NCBI RefSeq assembly: GCF_000187585.1
Contig: NZ_GL732463.1
Location: 1,364,944-1,428,943, forward strand
Length of the DNA: 64,000 bases
Direction: 5' to 3'
Source: Streptococcus peroris ATCC 700780
Lineage (GTDB): Bacteria; Bacillota; Bacilli; Lactobacillales; Streptococcaceae
Below the pieces are notes generated by a model. The model was not told where the DNA came from. It searched no databases and saw nothing but the letters and a program-made list of their open reading frames with translations. The first letter of the stretch is position 1. Each line of letters starts with the position of its first letter. Position numbers and translations under genes: made by a program. This document shows positions 44,359 through 54,901 of this stretch, piece after piece.

Positions 44359-45370
44359 CTTTGTTACCTGCCATTAGTTTTTTGATTTGCTTGTCAAAAT
44401 CCGATACGATTTTCTGGGTGCGGTTGAATTTCTCATATTCTTGACTGGCTTTCTCATCTGCCTCTTTTTTAGAAATGGATCCTTTTCCTTCTAGAATTTC
44501 ATATTCATTAAAAGAAAGGAAGCGGTCAATGCTTTCCGCCAAAGATTGCATGGTAAAGGTATTGCGTCGCTCAACCAAACCTTCAATATAGTCGAAGTAA
44601 GAGGTTACGGTACGCTCTAGTTGACGGATTTCGGTTTCTTGCAAATAATTCTTAGCAACTGTCACATCCGACTTCAGTACTCTTCCATCTGGTGCATTCT
44701 TCCAGGTCGTTAGCCCCATTTGATTCTTATCAGCATCTGCCTTATGATAAATTATCTCAGCAGCGGTATTACCTGTAATAGCAAAATGAAACTTGTTCTG
44801 CACCATAGCATAGAAATTCTTAGTGATTTCAGAATTTCTATCGTAGTCAATAGCGCATTCCGCAAAAATATCGGTTATTTGCTGATAAATACGGCGTTCA
44901 CTGGCACGGATGGAACGGATTCGCTCTAAGAGTTCACGGAAGTAATCTTGACCAAAGACCGTTTGCCCTTGTTTAAGTCGCTCATCATCAAGTACGAACC
45001 CCTTAATAATAAATTCTTTTAAGGTATTCGTTGCCCAAATTCGAAATTGTGTCGCCTTAGTTGAATTTACGCGATAACCAACGGATATAATGGCATCAAG
45101 ATTGTAATACTCTAATTCGCGCTGAACCACTCTACTACCCTCTTTTTGAACTGTTTGAAATTTTCGAACAGTTGCCAGCTTATCTAACTCGCCATCACTA
45201 TAAATATTTGATAAATGGTGACTAACCGTTGATTTAGAAACTCCGAACAAGTCAGAAATCCCTTTTTGTGTCAACCAAAGATTTTCATCTTGTAATAGAA
45301 TATCTAAATTAACATCACCATTAGGTGTCGTATAAAGGACAAAATTAGAAATTTCATTCATACTTGTCAC
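44351..45370 (-). CDS. rhuM: RhuM family protein
   Basis: The 339-residue protein matches the RhuM (COG3943) pattern: LWLTQKGISDLFGVSKSTVSHH near 31-52 is a helix-turn-helix, followed by VQRELEYYNLDAIISVGYRVNS near 81-100 and TQFRIWAT near 105-112. A C-terminal helical part with Lys/Glu repeats ends the protein. RhuM genes often lie inside restriction-modification loci; their role is unknown, but DNA binding is likely. It overlaps the methylase gene by 17 bp and the specificity gene by 8 bp. Confidence 0.85.
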   Translation of the reverse strand: MTSMNEISNFVLYTTPNGDVNLDILLQDENLWLTQKGISDLFGVSKSTVSHHLSNIYSDGELDKLATVRKFQTVQKEGSRVVQRELEYYNLDAIISVGYRVNSTKATQFRIWATNTLKEFIIKGFVLDDERLKQGQTVFGQDYFRELLERIRSIRASERRIYQQITDIFAECAIDYDRNSEITKNFYAMVQNKFHFAITGNTAAEIIYHKADADKNQMGLTTWKNAPDGRVLKSDVTVAKNYLQETEIRQLERTVTSYFDYIEGLVERRNTFTMQSLAESIDRFLSFNEYEILEGKGSISKKEADEKASQEYEKFNRTQKIVSDFDKQIKKLMAGNKDE

Positions 45371-47336
45371 CTTTTTCCGCTACCATCGGAAGTTCCTCAA
45401 TATCGGTATTTTCTTGATAATTCTCTTTTTCTTCTATTCCAAAAAGATAACCTCGGCCATGAGTAATCATATTGACTTCAAAAGTGAGGTAATCTGCAAT
45501 GGTCTTTTGAAAATCTTCCTCAGAAGGAATTTCATCATTAAAGTAATAGAAAGAGTGAAGCCATTCGTCATCTGCCTCAATCGTTGTTTGAACACAGAAC
45601 TTAGTTTCTGCTTCCGTGCGATCAAACCAAACATCAAGCAAGTGTTGCTTTTTATCTTTAGCTGTGGCTGTTTCAACCAGGCCAATATGTTTAGAAACTT
45701 CAAAACCATCATTTTCAAAGTTGATAAATTTGCATTCTTTTTCTAGACGATGTGGTATACCAGCTGTAAATACTGCAATACAAGGATTTGTTCCTACGCC
45801 ATAAAAGGTATTCTTATTAAGTGTGATAACACCTTCTAAAGTATGATGTTTTAAAATATTTTGTTTAGCTTCTTTTTCAAACTTGGTCTTTCCTGTAAAA
45901 GTGGACTGAGGAACAATGACAACTGCCTTAGCACCTTCGACTAAAGAATTTAACAGGTGCTCTGTAAAGTTGATTTCATATAGTTCGGTATTGGCTGTCG
46001 AACCCATTGAATACGGCGGATTCATCATACCAACGTTGCATTGTTTTAACTGAAGTTTGCTAGGATTTTGGCGTAGAAAGTCTTGGTTTTCAAGGTTACT
46101 TTTCCCATCACCGCGTAATATCATATTTGTCGTAGCAATTGTAAACATATAAGATTGTTCTTCAATCCCGAAGAGCTGATGTTTCCGAATTTGGTCACGT
46201 TGAGAATCATTTTCTGCTTTTGTTAACATATCATGCATAGCGGCGATTAGGAATCCTGCTGTACCGCAAGTCGGATCAAAAACCTTATCCGTCGGCTTTA
46301 AATCGACTAAATCACAAAATAGTTCTGTAATATGTTTTGGTGTTAAAACAATACCTAGGTTCTGGCCGTCTCCTCCAGAATAAGACATGAATTCTCCGTA
46401 AAAACGGCCAAGATAATCTTCGGCAGAACTATTATATCTTAAACTTTGATAGATACTTTTATAAAGAAATTCTGTGAAATGTTTGATAGGCGTTTTACCT
46501 AGATTAGCATTTTTTTCATTAATTTTCACATCGTCTTTGATGATGGCAAACTGACTAAGTAATTTATCTTTTTTAACTTCGGGAGATACATTAGCACGCT
46601 GAAGATTAGCTTTAATGGCAGCATATATCTTTGAGCCGTCTGTTTTTACAGTATCTCCAGTTAAACTTTCCAGAGAGAAGTTTCCATGCTCAGTTTCTCT
46701 CAATGCTAACAGAATTCCTGAAACAATCAGAGGTTTGTTTTTTTCCTCAATATTTCCGTAATTTCTCAAATCATTATGTAAAGTCGCTGCATCTTTTAAA
46801 ATCTCAGCAGTTTCTTTTTCAAAATTGGTTTCTTCTTGAAGAATCTCTTTTACGTAATACTCATCAATATTATCTATTGAAAAGGAAATCAGGGTCTCGA
46901 TATCCGCAAGTTCAAAATATTCACCACGTTCATTTACAAAAACAGGAGTAATGCGGTGTTTTTTTTCATTACCGCTAATTCCAACAGCAATGATTTTTTT
47001 GTAACTAACCTTATCTGCTAAATGCTTAGCATAAAAGACCGCTCCGTTTACTGCGTAGTCTGTGTTTGATTTAGTATCATCAGCAATTAAATCATCATCT
47101 GTATAATTGATATGTTTTGATAATCCAGGTTTATCTTCAATAATGATTAAGAAGTCTTTAACAATTCCAACGTATTCTGGGAAGCCTGAATTTCCAGTCC
47201 CTTTTTTCGAGGCAGTTTTTAGAGCGTCATTAATCTCTCTAACATTACTTCCCTGCGCATCAAAATTTTCACGGATTCCGGCTTCTTTCAAGAGTTCATG
47301 AACCCATAAATCAGTATTTACTTCTTTTTTTGCCAT
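45354..47336 (-). CDS. BcgI-like fused restriction nuclease and adenine methylase
   Basis: The 660-residue protein has a possible PD-(D/E)XK nuclease near its N-terminus (PEYVGIVKDF then LIIIEDK: E54, D61, E67, K69). A gamma-type N6-adenine methylase core follows, with motif I DPTCGTAG (from D354) and catalytic NPPY (439-442). Size and order resemble BcgI-A rather than plain HsdM, and no HsdR gene lies nearby. Combined with the specificity subunit it should methylate and cut at a bipartite site, possibly on both sides. It follows the GNAT gene after 19 bp without a terminator. Confidence 0.85.
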   Translation of the reverse strand: MAKKEVNTDLWVHELLKEAGIRENFDAQGSNVREINDALKTASKKGTGNSGFPEYVGIVKDFLIIIEDKPGLSKHINYTDDDLIADDTKSNTDYAVNGAVFYAKHLADKVSYKKIIAVGISGNEKKHRITPVFVNERGEYFELADIETLISFSIDNIDEYYVKEILQEETNFEKETAEILKDAATLHNDLRNYGNIEEKNKPLIVSGILLALRETEHGNFSLESLTGDTVKTDGSKIYAAIKANLQRANVSPEVKKDKLLSQFAIIKDDVKINEKNANLGKTPIKHFTEFLYKSIYQSLRYNSSAEDYLGRFYGEFMSYSGGDGQNLGIVLTPKHITELFCDLVDLKPTDKVFDPTCGTAGFLIAAMHDMLTKAENDSQRDQIRKHQLFGIEEQSYMFTIATTNMILRGDGKSNLENQDFLRQNPSKLQLKQCNVGMMNPPYSMGSTANTELYEINFTEHLLNSLVEGAKAVVIVPQSTFTGKTKFEKEAKQNILKHHTLEGVITLNKNTFYGVGTNPCIAVFTAGIPHRLEKECKFINFENDGFEVSKHIGLVETATAKDKKQHLLDVWFDRTEAETKFCVQTTIEADDEWLHSFYYFNDEIPSEEDFQKTIADYLTFEVNMITHGRGYLFGIEEKENYQENTDIEELPMVAEKGDKYE

Positions 47337-47355
47337 TATTCATCTCTTTTCATTA

Positions 47356-47913
47356 CTAAATTTCCCACTCACTCTTCAGCAAGCCATATATCAAATCATC
47401 ACAGCGGTTTCCTTGGGCATCTTTGCGATCCCTTATGCGAGCTTCAAGGGTAAATCCAAGCTTCTCTGCAACTCGTTGACTTTGGGTATTGTAGCCAAAA
47501 CAAGTTAGTTCAATCTTATGAAGCTCCAGTTCTTTAAAAGCTAAATCAATCAAAGCACGCGCTGCTTCGGGCACATAGCCTCGTCCCCAATAGTCTGGGT
47601 GCAAGGTATAGCCAATTTCCAATACATCGTCTTCGTGACGATGGTTGAAATCAACAGAGCCGATGATCTTATCCGTCCCTTTGACCACAATGCCGTAACC
47701 AGCTGGGAGCTTGTCCTTTTGATTGCGCTCAGGAAGAATGTGCTCCAGATAGTAAATCTCATCTTCCAAGGTCTTAACGGGCGGAAAGCCCGCTGGGTAA
47801 GAAACTTCTGGGAGACTAGCATAGGCATGGGTATCCTCGGCATCCGCCACTGTACGGACTCGCAAGACAAGTCGCTCAGTCTCTATTCGTTCAGGTAATT
47901 CAGTTCTTGTCAT
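47356..47913 (-). CDS. GNAT family acetyltransferase (RimJ/RimL-like)
   Basis: The start chosen is the ATG at 47913, giving 185 residues; a longer frame upstream lies within the flavin reductase gene. The segments IETERLVLR near 9-17, HPDYWGRGYVPEAARALIDLAF near 110-131, and NTQSQRVAEKLGF near 145-157 mark the RimJ/L-type GNAT fold. It overlaps the flavin reductase by 14 bp. It is the second gene of the T-box operon; in pneumococcus a similar pair lies directly before valS. Confidence 0.88.
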   Translation of the reverse strand: MTRTELPERIETERLVLRVRTVADAEDTHAYASLPEVSYPAGFPPVKTLEDEIYYLEHILPERNQKDKLPAGYGIVVKGTDKIIGSVDFNHRHEDDVLEIGYTLHPDYWGRGYVPEAARALIDLAFKELELHKIELTCFGYNTQSQRVAEKLGFTLEARIRDRKDAQGNRCDDLIYGLLKSEWEI

Positions 47914-48478
47914 CTTTTTTTCTCGCTTTCTTAATAAAACTTCCCATGGGATCGACTCGGTCGTCCAGATAACGATAAACGCGCTGGTGGCCGTCCCCCA
48001 TAAAGTAAGTCGGCGCAAAGCGGTCATTTTTAAAATGCTCTTTATCGTCCAAGAGCTCAGGATCAGCCAGTCGCTCGAGAATCTTGGCAAAGATATGGCA
48101 GATGCCATCTTCCTCGATAATCCGATCTACCTGACAGTCCAATACGACTGGACATGCCTCTAAAATCGGGGCCTGAGTCCGTACAGAAATTTCGTAGTCA
48201 AGCCCTAGGTGTTTTAACTTTTCCCGATGGCTGATAAAACCAGCCTGCTCCATCTCCAGCATGAAGTTTTCATCAGGAATGTTCACAGTAAACTGTCGAT
48301 AATGCTTAATCTGGTCAGCCGCATTTTCCTCAGCACCAACCCCAATGACTAACCAATCTCCTAGACTATATGAGGAGCTGCAGGTCGTTATATTGTGTCC
48401 AAAGTTCTGGTCCTGATACCCCAAGATAAAGATAGGAAAACCAAAGTAGAGCTTACTTGTTTTAAAAGATTGTTTCAT
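47900..48478 (-). CDS. flavin reductase family FMN-binding protein
   Basis: The 192-residue protein has the split-barrel flavin reductase pattern: ITTCSSSYSLGDWLVIGVG near 30-48, the FTVNIPDE segment near 63-70, and VDRIIEEDGICHIFAKILE near 115-133. It likely binds FMN and reduces it or an electron acceptor using NAD(P)H. It is the first gene behind the T-box terminator, with AGGAGG seven bases before the ATG. Its link to valine metabolism is not obvious. Confidence 0.85.
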   Translation of the reverse strand: MKQSFKTSKLYFGFPIFILGYQDQNFGHNITTCSSSYSLGDWLVIGVGAEENAADQIKHYRQFTVNIPDENFMLEMEQAGFISHREKLKHLGLDYEISVRTQAPILEACPVVLDCQVDRIIEEDGICHIFAKILERLADPELLDDKEHFKNDRFAPTYFMGDGHQRVYRYLDDRVDPMGSFIKKARKKDDKN

Positions 48479-48502
48479 GACAACCTCCTTTGCCTAGAGT
48501 TG

Positions 48503-48540
48503 CAAAAAAATCGCCCCTGTCATCAATCTGACAGGGACGA
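48503..48540 (-). terminator. T-box regulated terminator
   Basis: On the minus strand CGTCCCTGTCAG and CTGACAGGGGCG-type arms (CCCTGTCAGATTG / GATGACAGGGGCG) form a strong stem followed by TTTTTTTG, 25 bp before the flavin reductase ATG. This is the terminator that uncharged tRNA would disrupt. Confidence 0.88.
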
Positions 48541-48722
48541 ATGTGTTTATCCGCGGTACCACCCAATTTCGGGCAGATGCCCGCATCTCTCGTCTTTAAA
48601 ACAAAAAGACATTTTTATTTCAATTTTTCATCCATTAGCAACCAGTTTTGACACATTTATGGACTTCTCAGCACCGCCACTTTCTGTAAAATGTGGGATT
48701 CAAAACACCTCTAATGGGCATA
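48503..48722 (-). ncRNA. T-box leader, probable tRNA-Val specifier GUC
   Basis: The T-box core GGGTGGTACCGCGG is present on the minus strand at 48565-48552. Stem I is recognisable: CCATTAG pairs with CTAATGG, GTTTTG with CAAAAC and ACATTT with AAATGT, leaving GTC followed by A in the specifier position near 48651. AGAAAGTGGCGGTGCTGAGA fits the AG bulge and apical loop. GUC specifies valine. Low charged tRNA-Val would allow readthrough into the operon that ends with valS. The specifier reading rests on manual folding. Confidence 0.85.
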
Positions 48723-48750
48723 CTTTAAAAAGTTTTTGTGGAAATTACAA
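48722..48750 (-). promoter_or_regulatory. promoter of the T-box operon
   Basis: On the minus strand TTGTAA (48750-48745), a 17-bp spacer and TAAAGT (48727-48722). The transcript would begin close to the first base of the T-box stem I. Confidence 0.65.
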
Positions 48751-48763
48751 GAGGCAATAAAGG

Positions 48764-49156
48764 TTACTTGAACTTGATGCCGTTTTCTTTTAATTTCTTG
48801 ATAGTAGCTGGTCCGATACCTTTAAGTGAAAGAAGTTCTTTTTCAGTCCAGTTTTTGAAATCAGCAGTAGATTTGATTCCTTCTTCGTAGAAAGTCTTGA
48901 CACGGTCAAGTGGGAGACCTAGTTTAGCTGCAAAGTCTTCTGCTGAATCTGCCACTTTTTGCGCTTGTTCTTTAGTTGCTTCTACAGTTTTTTCAACTTG
49001 TTTAGAGACAACTTTACCTGCGTTGTTTGCTGCTTTTTCAGCATGTTTCACAACTTTTTTTGTTTCTTCGACAACCTTGTTTACAGCGTTTGAAAATGCA
49101 CCTGAACGACGAAGACTATTTCGTAATTGTTTTTTACGTTGTAGTTTTTTTACCAT
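48764..49156 (-). CDS. helix-hairpin-helix small basic protein
   Basis: The 130-residue product has a basic N-terminus (KKLQRKKQLRNSLRR near 3-17), a long Ala/Lys/Glu-rich amphipathic helix likely to form a coiled coil (about 25-75), and a C-terminal helix-hairpin-helix (LLSLKGIGPATIKKLKENGI near 108-127). Such domains bind DNA without sequence preference. It precedes the T-box operon on the same strand, as in pneumococcus. The function is unknown. Confidence 0.82.
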   Translation of the reverse strand: MVKKLQRKKQLRNSLRRSGAFSNAVNKVVEETKKVVKHAEKAANNAGKVVSKQVEKTVEATKEQAQKVADSAEDFAAKLGLPLDRVKTFYEEGIKSTADFKNWTEKELLSLKGIGPATIKKLKENGIKFK

Positions 49157-49330
49157 GATAAAATCCTTTCAATAAAAAACCCCTGTAACTGATCAAGGAT
49201 AAATCTTTACATTTTATTGTATCAACTTTCTTTGAGAAATGCAAGACTTGTTAGTTTGAAAACACAGAATCCCTATAGAAAAACCGTCCTAGAATAAGAA
49301 AAGATGATAGAAGAAAAGCGAAAAATATGG

Positions 49331-49336
49331 TATAAT
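49331..49336 (+). promoter_or_regulatory. -10 element of the uppS operon
   Basis: An extended -10 TATGGTATAAT (TATAAT 49331-49336) lies 32 bp before uppS. The -35 is weak. Confidence 0.6.
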
Positions 49337-49368
49337 GAAACGATAGATTTTTGAATAGGAATACAATC

Positions 49369-50121
49369 ATGTTTGGATTTTTAAAAAAAGATAAAGTTAT
49401 AGAGACACCAGCGGTAGTACCAGCTCATATTGGAGTTATCATGGATGGGAATGGGCGTTGGGCTAAAAAACGGATGCAACCACGAGTTTTTGGTCATAAA
49501 GCTGGAATGGATGCTTTGAGAAAGGTAGCCATTGCAGCTAGTGACATGGGAGTCAAGGTCATGACTGTTTATGCCTTTTCAACTGAAAACTGGACTCGTC
49601 CGGATCAAGAAGTTAAGTTTATCATGAATTTACCGGTTGAGTTTTATGATAAGTACGTTCCTGAGTTGCACCAAAAGAACATGAAGATTCAAATGATTGG
49701 GGAAACTGACCGCTTGCCTAAACAGACTTTTAATGCTCTGAAAAAGGCAGAAGAGTTGACCAAGTTGAACACAGGTTTGATTCTTAACTTTGCCCTCAAT
49801 TATGGTGGACGAGCTGAGATTACGCAAGCTCTTAAGTTGATTGCGGAGGAAGTTTCGGACGGCAAGATAAGTTCAGCAGACATTGATGAAGAACTGATCG
49901 GAGACTATCTCTTTACAGGCCATTTACCTAGAGAGTTTCGTGACCCAGATTTGATTATTCGAACTAGTGGTGAGCTTCGCTTGAGCAATTTTTTACCATG
50001 GCAGGCAGCCTACAGTGAACTTTATTTCACGGATGTCTTGTGGCCGGATTTCGACGAGCAAGCTTTGAAGGAGGCTATTGCAGAGTTCAATCGTCGTAAC
50101 CGTCGATTTGGAGGAGTTTAG
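49369..50121 (+). CDS. uppS: undecaprenyl pyrophosphate synthase (isoprenyl transferase)
   Basis: From ATG at 49369 the protein has 250 residues; an earlier in-frame start lies too close to the promoter. It condenses isopentenyl units onto farnesyl pyrophosphate to make the C55 lipid carrier of the cell wall. The signature HIGVIMDGNGRWAKKR is near 20-35, with catalytic Asp in MDGN, and RTSGELRLSNFLPWQ near 199-213. It starts an operon with cdsA, rseP and proS, conserved across streptococci. Confidence 0.96.
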   Translation: MFGFLKKDKVIETPAVVPAHIGVIMDGNGRWAKKRMQPRVFGHKAGMDALRKVAIAASDMGVKVMTVYAFSTENWTRPDQEVKFIMNLPVEFYDKYVPELHQKNMKIQMIGETDRLPKQTFNALKKAEELTKLNTGLILNFALNYGGRAEITQALKLIAEEVSDGKISSADIDEELIGDYLFTGHLPREFRDPDLIIRTSGELRLSNFLPWQAAYSELYFTDVLWPDFDEQALKEAIAEFNRRNRRFGGV

Positions 50122-50128
50122 GAAAATT

Positions 50129-50932
50129 ATGAAAAAGGACTTAATAAAAAGGACAGTATTTGCCGCTCTAGCCCTAGCTATCTTTATTCCACTCTTGATG
50201 GTTGGAGGGCTTTGGCTTCAGATAGTGATGGGGATCCTAGCCATGCTTGGAGTTCGTGAGTTGCTTCAGATGAAAGGGTTAAATATCATGACCCCTGAGG
50301 GATTGTTGACCCTGCTAGCAACTTTCGTATTAACCATTCCCTTGGAAAACTATCTGACCTTTTTACCCGTAGATGGGAATGTTGTCGCATACAGTGTCGT
50401 GATATTTATCATGCTAGGAGCGACTGTCTTCAGTAAAGACTACACGATTGAGGATGCTGCTTATCCAATTGCCATGAGTTTCTATGTTGGTTTTGGCTTT
50501 AATGCTTTACTTGATGCTCGAATAGCAGGAATGGATAAAGCGCTCTTGGCTCTCTTTATTGTGTGGGCAACAGATAGTGGTGCCTACCTAGTAGGAATGA
50601 ATTTTGGAAAGAGAAGATTGGCACCAAGAGTTTCTCCTAATAAATCAATTGAAGGAGCTTTTGGAGGAATTGTAGCTGCCATGCTTGTCACACTTATCTT
50701 TATGTTAGTGGATAGAACAGTAGCTCTTCCTTATGGCATTTACAAAATGATGCTCTTTGCTATTTTCTTTAGTATTGCAGGTCAATTGGGTGATTTGATT
50801 GAGAGTGCCATGAAACGCCATTTTGGGGTTAAGGATTCAGGAATCTTTATCCCAGGTCATGGTGGTGTCTTGGATCGATTTGACTCTATGCTAGCAGTTT
50901 TCCCAATTATGCACCTCTTTGGCTTATTTTAA
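50129..50932 (+). CDS. cdsA: phosphatidate cytidylyltransferase
   Basis: The ATG at 50129 gives 267 residues with about eight membrane segments. The CDP-alcohol synthase signature is visible near the C-terminus: KRHFGVKDSGIFIPGHGGVLDRFDS (about 232-256, with the metal-binding Asp pair split across it). It makes CDP-diacylglycerol for phospholipids. GGAGGAG in the end of uppS serves as ribosome binding site region and the gap is 7 bp. Confidence 0.95.
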   Translation: MKKDLIKRTVFAALALAIFIPLLMVGGLWLQIVMGILAMLGVRELLQMKGLNIMTPEGLLTLLATFVLTIPLENYLTFLPVDGNVVAYSVVIFIMLGATVFSKDYTIEDAAYPIAMSFYVGFGFNALLDARIAGMDKALLALFIVWATDSGAYLVGMNFGKRRLAPRVSPNKSIEGAFGGIVAAMLVTLIFMLVDRTVALPYGIYKMMLFAIFFSIAGQLGDLIESAMKRHFGVKDSGIFIPGHGGVLDRFDSMLAVFPIMHLFGLF

Positions 50933-50953
50933 AGAAAGGTGAATAGATATTAA

Positions 50954-52210
50954 ATGATAGGATTACTAACTTTTATCCTTGTTTTTGGAATTATCGTGGT
51001 GGTTCACGAGTTCGGACATTTTTACTTTGCTAAGAAGTCTGGAATTCTAGTTCGTGAATTTGCCATTGGAATGGGTCCAAAAATCTTTGCCCATATCGGA
51101 AAAGATGGGACCGCCTACACGATTCGTCTTCTGCCATTGGGTGGTTATGTCCGCATGGCGGGTTGGAGCGAGGATACTACAGAGATTAAGACAGGAACTC
51201 CTGTTAGTTTGACTTTGGCCGATGATGGCAAGGTGAAGTGTATCAATCTGTCTGGCAAGAAAGTCGACCAGACGGCCCTTCCTATGCAGGTAACCCAGTA
51301 TGATTTCGAGGATAAACTCTTTATCACAGGTCTGGTCTTGGAAGAGGAAAAAACTTTTTCCGTAGATCATGATGCAACGATTGTAGAAGCGGATGGGACG
51401 GAGGTTCGTATTGCTCCGCTAGACGTTCAATATCAAAATGCGACGGTCTGGGGCAAACTGATGACCAATTTTGCAGGACCAATGAATAACTTTATCCTAG
51501 GAGTTATCGTCTTCTGGATTTTGATTTTTATGCAAGGTGGTGTCCGAGATACACAAAGCAATAACTTTAGTATTATCCCTGATAGCGCGATTGCTAAGGC
51601 CGGTGTTGACAATACGGCAAAAATCACCAAAGTCGGTTCACACGAAATTAGTAACTGGCAAGATTTGATTGAGGCAGTGGAAGCAGAGACCAAGGAGAAA
51701 ACAGCACCAGTTTTGGATGTGACAGTCTCTGAAAATGGAACTGAAAAGCAAGTCAGTGTGACACCTGTTGAAAATCAGGGGCGCTACTTACTCGGTGTGC
51801 AGCCAGGACTCAAAACAGATATTTGGTCTATGTTTGTTGGTGGCTTTACGACTGCAGCGGATTCAGCTTTACGTATCTTGAGTGCTTTGAAAAGCTTGAT
51901 TTTCCATCCAGATTTGAATAAATTGGGTGGGCCAGTTGCTATCTTTAAAGCTAGTAGTGATGCTGCTAAGAATGGACTTGAAAATGTCTTGTACTTTTTA
52001 GCCATGATTTCTATTAATATAGGAATTTTCAACTTAATTCCGATTCCGGCACTAGACGGTGGAAAAATCGTGCTCAACATCATCGAAGCTATCCGCCGCA
52101 AACCATTGAAACAAGAAATTGAAACCTATGTCACTCTGGTTGGAGTTGCCATTATGGTTGTCTTGATGCTCGCTGTTACCTGGAACGACATCATGCGGAC
52201 CTTCTTTTAA
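50954..52210 (+). CDS. rseP: RIP metalloprotease RseP (Eep-like)
   Basis: The 418-residue intramembrane zinc protease has the HEFGH motif at residues 18-22, a PDZ-like domain in the middle (about 200-270) and the second metal site [11 protein letters not shown] near 360-370. In streptococci and enterococci Eep processes lipoprotein signal peptides and peptide pheromones. AAAGGTG precedes the ATG. It is in the uppS-cdsA-rseP-proS operon. Confidence 0.95.
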   Translation: MIGLLTFILVFGIIVVVHEFGHFYFAKKSGILVREFAIGMGPKIFAHIGKDGTAYTIRLLPLGGYVRMAGWSEDTTEIKTGTPVSLTLADDGKVKCINLSGKKVDQTALPMQVTQYDFEDKLFITGLVLEEEKTFSVDHDATIVEADGTEVRIAPLDVQYQNATVWGKLMTNFAGPMNNFILGVIVFWILIFMQGGVRDTQSNNFSIIPDSAIAKAGVDNTAKITKVGSHEISNWQDLIEAVEAETKEKTAPVLDVTVSENGTEKQVSVTPVENQGRYLLGVQPGLKTDIWSMFVGGFTTAADSALRILSALKSLIFHPDLNKLGGPVAIFKASSDAAKNGLENVLYFLAMISINIGIFNLIPIPALDGGKIVLNIIEAIRRKPLKQEIETYVTLVGVAIMVVLMLAVTWNDIMRTFF

Positions 52211-52217
52211 GAATTAG

Positions 52218-54080
<1,863 letters not shown>

Positions 54081-54096
54081 AATTTGTAATCAGAAG

Positions 54097-54134
54097 AAAA
54101 AACAAGACAAATTCGTTTTTGCCTTGTTTTTTTG
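54097..54134 (+). terminator. proS operon terminator
   Basis: AAAAACAAG and CTTGTTTTT form the stem base with an inner CAAA/TTTG helix; TTTT follows. Confidence 0.85.
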
Positions 54135-54173
54135 TATCAACTAAGTTAATAAGAAACTGAAATTACCGAACAT

Positions 54174-54217
54174 AAAAACCATTGATAGTCCCTAGGAGAG
54201 ACAGGTCAATGGCTTTT
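54174..54217 (-). terminator. terminator after the rhomboid gene
   Basis: On the minus strand GCCATTGACCTGTC and a CCTAGGGACTATCAATGG arm form a stem followed by TTTTTATG. Confidence 0.7.
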
Positions 54218-54226
54218 ATGCAGATT

Positions 54227-54901
54227 TTAAAATAACCCAATGTAGAGTAGCAAGACTGATAAAGCGATAAAACCTAGGGTTGCTAAACCGCGTTGAACTG
54301 GGCTGTAAATCTTTCGTTCTCCTTGAACTGGGAAGACAATAGCCAGTAATGCTCCCCCGACAGCTCCCCCGACATGTCCAGCAAGACTGATGCCAGGTAT
54401 TAAAATACTACCTACTAGGTTGATGATTAAAAGAGAGAGATAAGATTGGCCAAGCTGTTGAAGATAGGGATTGCGTGTAGCATAACGAAGAATGACAATG
54501 GATGCGAACATTCCGTAGAGCGCAGTTGAAGCACCTGCAGTAATGGCATTAGGACTAAAAACTAGGACAAAGAGATTTCCCATCATACCTGATAGAAGAT
54601 AGATAAAGAAAAACTGCTTGGAGCCAAAGATTTGTTCCATCTGACGTCCTAGAAAGTAAAGGGACAGCATATTGATAAAAAAGTGCTCTAAGCCGATGTG
54701 GACAAAGGTTGCTGAAAATAAGCGCCAGATTTGTTCAGGCATGGCCTTAATAGCAGGTGGATAAACGGCTCCAAATTGATATAAGGTAGCTGCACTTGTG
54801 TAGTTGAAACCACTGGTTAGAAACATGAGTATAAAAACCAGGCTTGTCACAAAAAGAAAGAAGCTCGTGACGGGATAACGGCGATCAAAAATCTCTTTCA
54901 T
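54227..54901 (-). CDS. rhomboid family intramembrane serine protease
   Basis: The ATG at 54901 (MKEIFDRRYP) gives 224 residues; a longer frame lies inside the upstream gene. There are six to seven membrane segments. The catalytic pair is Ser in GASTALYG near 123-130 and His in GHVGG near 175-179. HIGLEHFFINM near 66-76 is the conserved loop. It overlaps the formyltetrahydrofolate ligase gene by 17 bp. The physiological substrate is unknown. Confidence 0.92.
   Translation of the reverse strand: MKEIFDRRYPVTSFFLFVTSLVFILMFLTSGFNYTSAATLYQFGAVYPPAIKAMPEQIWRLFSATFVHIGLEHFFINMLSLYFLGRQMEQIFGSKQFFFIYLLSGMMGNLFVLVFSPNAITAGASTALYGMFASIVILRYATRNPYLQQLGQSYLSLLIINLVGSILIPGISLAGHVGGAVGGALLAIVFPVQGERKIYSPVQRGLATLGFIALSVLLLYIGLF

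Noticed and set aside
45354-47336. Plain type I HsdM
   Set aside because: An N-terminal nuclease-like cluster and lack of HsdR favour a BcgI-like fusion, though type I is not fully excluded.
47914-48108. N-terminal extension of the GNAT gene
   Set aside because: The extra 65 codons lie inside the flavin reductase gene and show no family similarity.
48395-48760. Plus-strand open frame of 121 codons
   Set aside because: It lies across the T-box leader and the flavin reductase gene on the other strand and has no ribosome binding site.
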